A stretch of DNA of 16,104 nt. It comes from Christensenella sp. UBA1252. Lineage in GTDB: Bacteria; Bacillota; Clostridia; Christensenellales; CAG-1252. Position numbers and translations under genes: made by a program. The notes beneath the pieces were generated by a model. That model did no database searches, was not told where the DNA came from, and saw nothing but the letters and a program-made list of their open reading frames with translations. The stretch lies in NCBI GenBank assembly GCA_002308575.1, contig DBVY01000048.1:346-16449 (forward strand), given 5' to 3'. The first letter of the stretch is position 1, and each line of letters starts with the position of its first letter. Below are positions 15,545-16,104 of this stretch, one piece after another.

Positions 15545-16104
15545 TTAAAAGGGGAATCCCCCTCTTCTTCCGTTTTTCATTCGCTTCATCATCTCGCGCG
15601 TCGCTTCAAACTGCTTCAAAAGCGCGTTCACGTCCGAAAGCTCGGTTCCGCTGCCCGCCGCGATCCTCTTCTTGCGGCTCGCCTTGATGAGATCGGGATT
15701 GTTTCTTTCTTTCTCGGTCATCGATTGAATAATCGCCTTGGTGCGCGCGAGCTTTTTCTCGTCCACCTGCAAGTCCTGCCCGTTCAGCTTTTGCGAAAGC
15801 CCGGGGATCATGCCGATCATTTGGGTCAGATTGCCCATTTTCTTCATCTTGTCGAGCTGATCGAGATAATCGGTCAGCGTAAAGGACGCTTCGCGCATCT
15901 TCTTTTCGAGGGCGCGCGCTTCCTCTTCGGTGTACGCCTCCTGCGCCTTTTCGATCAACGTCAAAACGTCGCCCATGCCGAGGATACGGGACGCCATACG
16001 CTCGGGGTGGAAAGGCTCGATATCGCCCATCTTTTCGCCCGTTCCGCAGAAACGAACGCTCTTTCCGGTCACCGATTTGATCGAGAGCGCCGCGCCGCCG
16101 CGGG
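15545..16104 (-). CDS. ffh: Signal recognition particle protein Ffh, C-terminal part (5' end outside window)
   Basis: The gene enters from the right edge, so its start and most of the GTPase domain are outside. The visible frame begins RGGAALSIKSVTGK, the end of the G domain, followed by FCGTGEKMGDIEPFHPERMASRILGMGD, the Ffh closing loop. The M domain comes next: methionine-rich helices (MKKMGNLTQMIGMIPG), then the SRP RNA-binding segment SRKKRIAAGSGTELSDVN, and a short glycine-phenylalanine tail. Ffh binds signal peptides on ribosomes together with 4.5S/6S RNA and docks with FtsY to target membrane and secreted proteins. An in-frame GTG at 16072 is an internal valine codon, not the start. 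Confidence 0.96.
   Translation of the reverse strand, partial: RGGAALSIKSVTGKSVRFCGTGEKMGDIEPFHPERMASRILGMGDVLTLIEKAQEAYTEEEARALEKKMREASFTLTDYLDQLDKMKKMGNLTQMIGMIPGLSQKLNGQDLQVDEKKLARTKAIIQSMTEKERNNPDLIKASRKKRIAAGSGTELSDVNALLKQFEATREMMKRMKNGRRGGFPF

Noticed and set aside
1..16104. Very frequent GATC tetranucleotides across the window
   Set aside because: They mostly arise from codon pairs such as GCG-ATC, GAG-ATC and GAT-CGC in a genome that favours ATC, CGC and GAT codons. They show no clustering that would suggest an origin or a methylation-controlled site.

Overview
All genes in this window read on the minus strand, so the biological order runs from position 16104 down to 1. Gene content, gene order and strong Shine-Dalgarno sites point to a Bacillota (Firmicutes) genome of the Clostridia type, with G+C near one half by eye. 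A species call is not possible from this sequence. Coding density is very high: most neighbours overlap or sit a few bases apart, and no gap exceeds 300 bases.

Block 1 (16104-12065) is a translation and ribosome-maturation operon: ffh (cut by the window edge), rpsP, khpA, rimM, trmD, rbgA, rnhB and yraN. It covers protein targeting (Ffh), 30S assembly (S16, RimM), tRNA m1G37 methylation (TrmD), 50S assembly (RbgA), removal of RNA from DNA (RNase HII) and an uncharacterised nuclease-fold protein (YraN). No convincing terminator follows yraN.

Block 2 (12028-11478) is rplS (L19) as a nearly self-contained unit. It has an extended -10 promoter, a leader that can fold to hide its own Shine-Dalgarno site, the gene, and a strong intrinsic terminator. 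The protein carries an insertion of about 20 residues. In Bacillus, rplS lies between trmD and rbgA; here those two genes overlap directly and rplS sits after yraN.

Block 3 (11450-1) starts with a very AT-rich promoter region holding an AT palindrome and a 13-bp tandem repeat. Next is an unrecognised 717-residue membrane protein with a lipoprotein-type signal, a jelly-roll-like domain and a GT-C-like membrane region whose signature residues look eroded. It overlaps comM, and the run continues through dprA, topA, trmFO, hslV, hslU, hisS and the first codons of aspS. The comM-dprA-topA-trmFO-hslVU order is classic for Bacillota. The xerC and codY genes that accompany it in Bacillus are absent here, and hisS-aspS follows instead.

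The window is mostly conserved housekeeping sequence. The unusual parts cluster in the middle, at about 9.2-12.0 kb. I saw no tRNA, rRNA, CRISPR array, insertion sequence or prophage.
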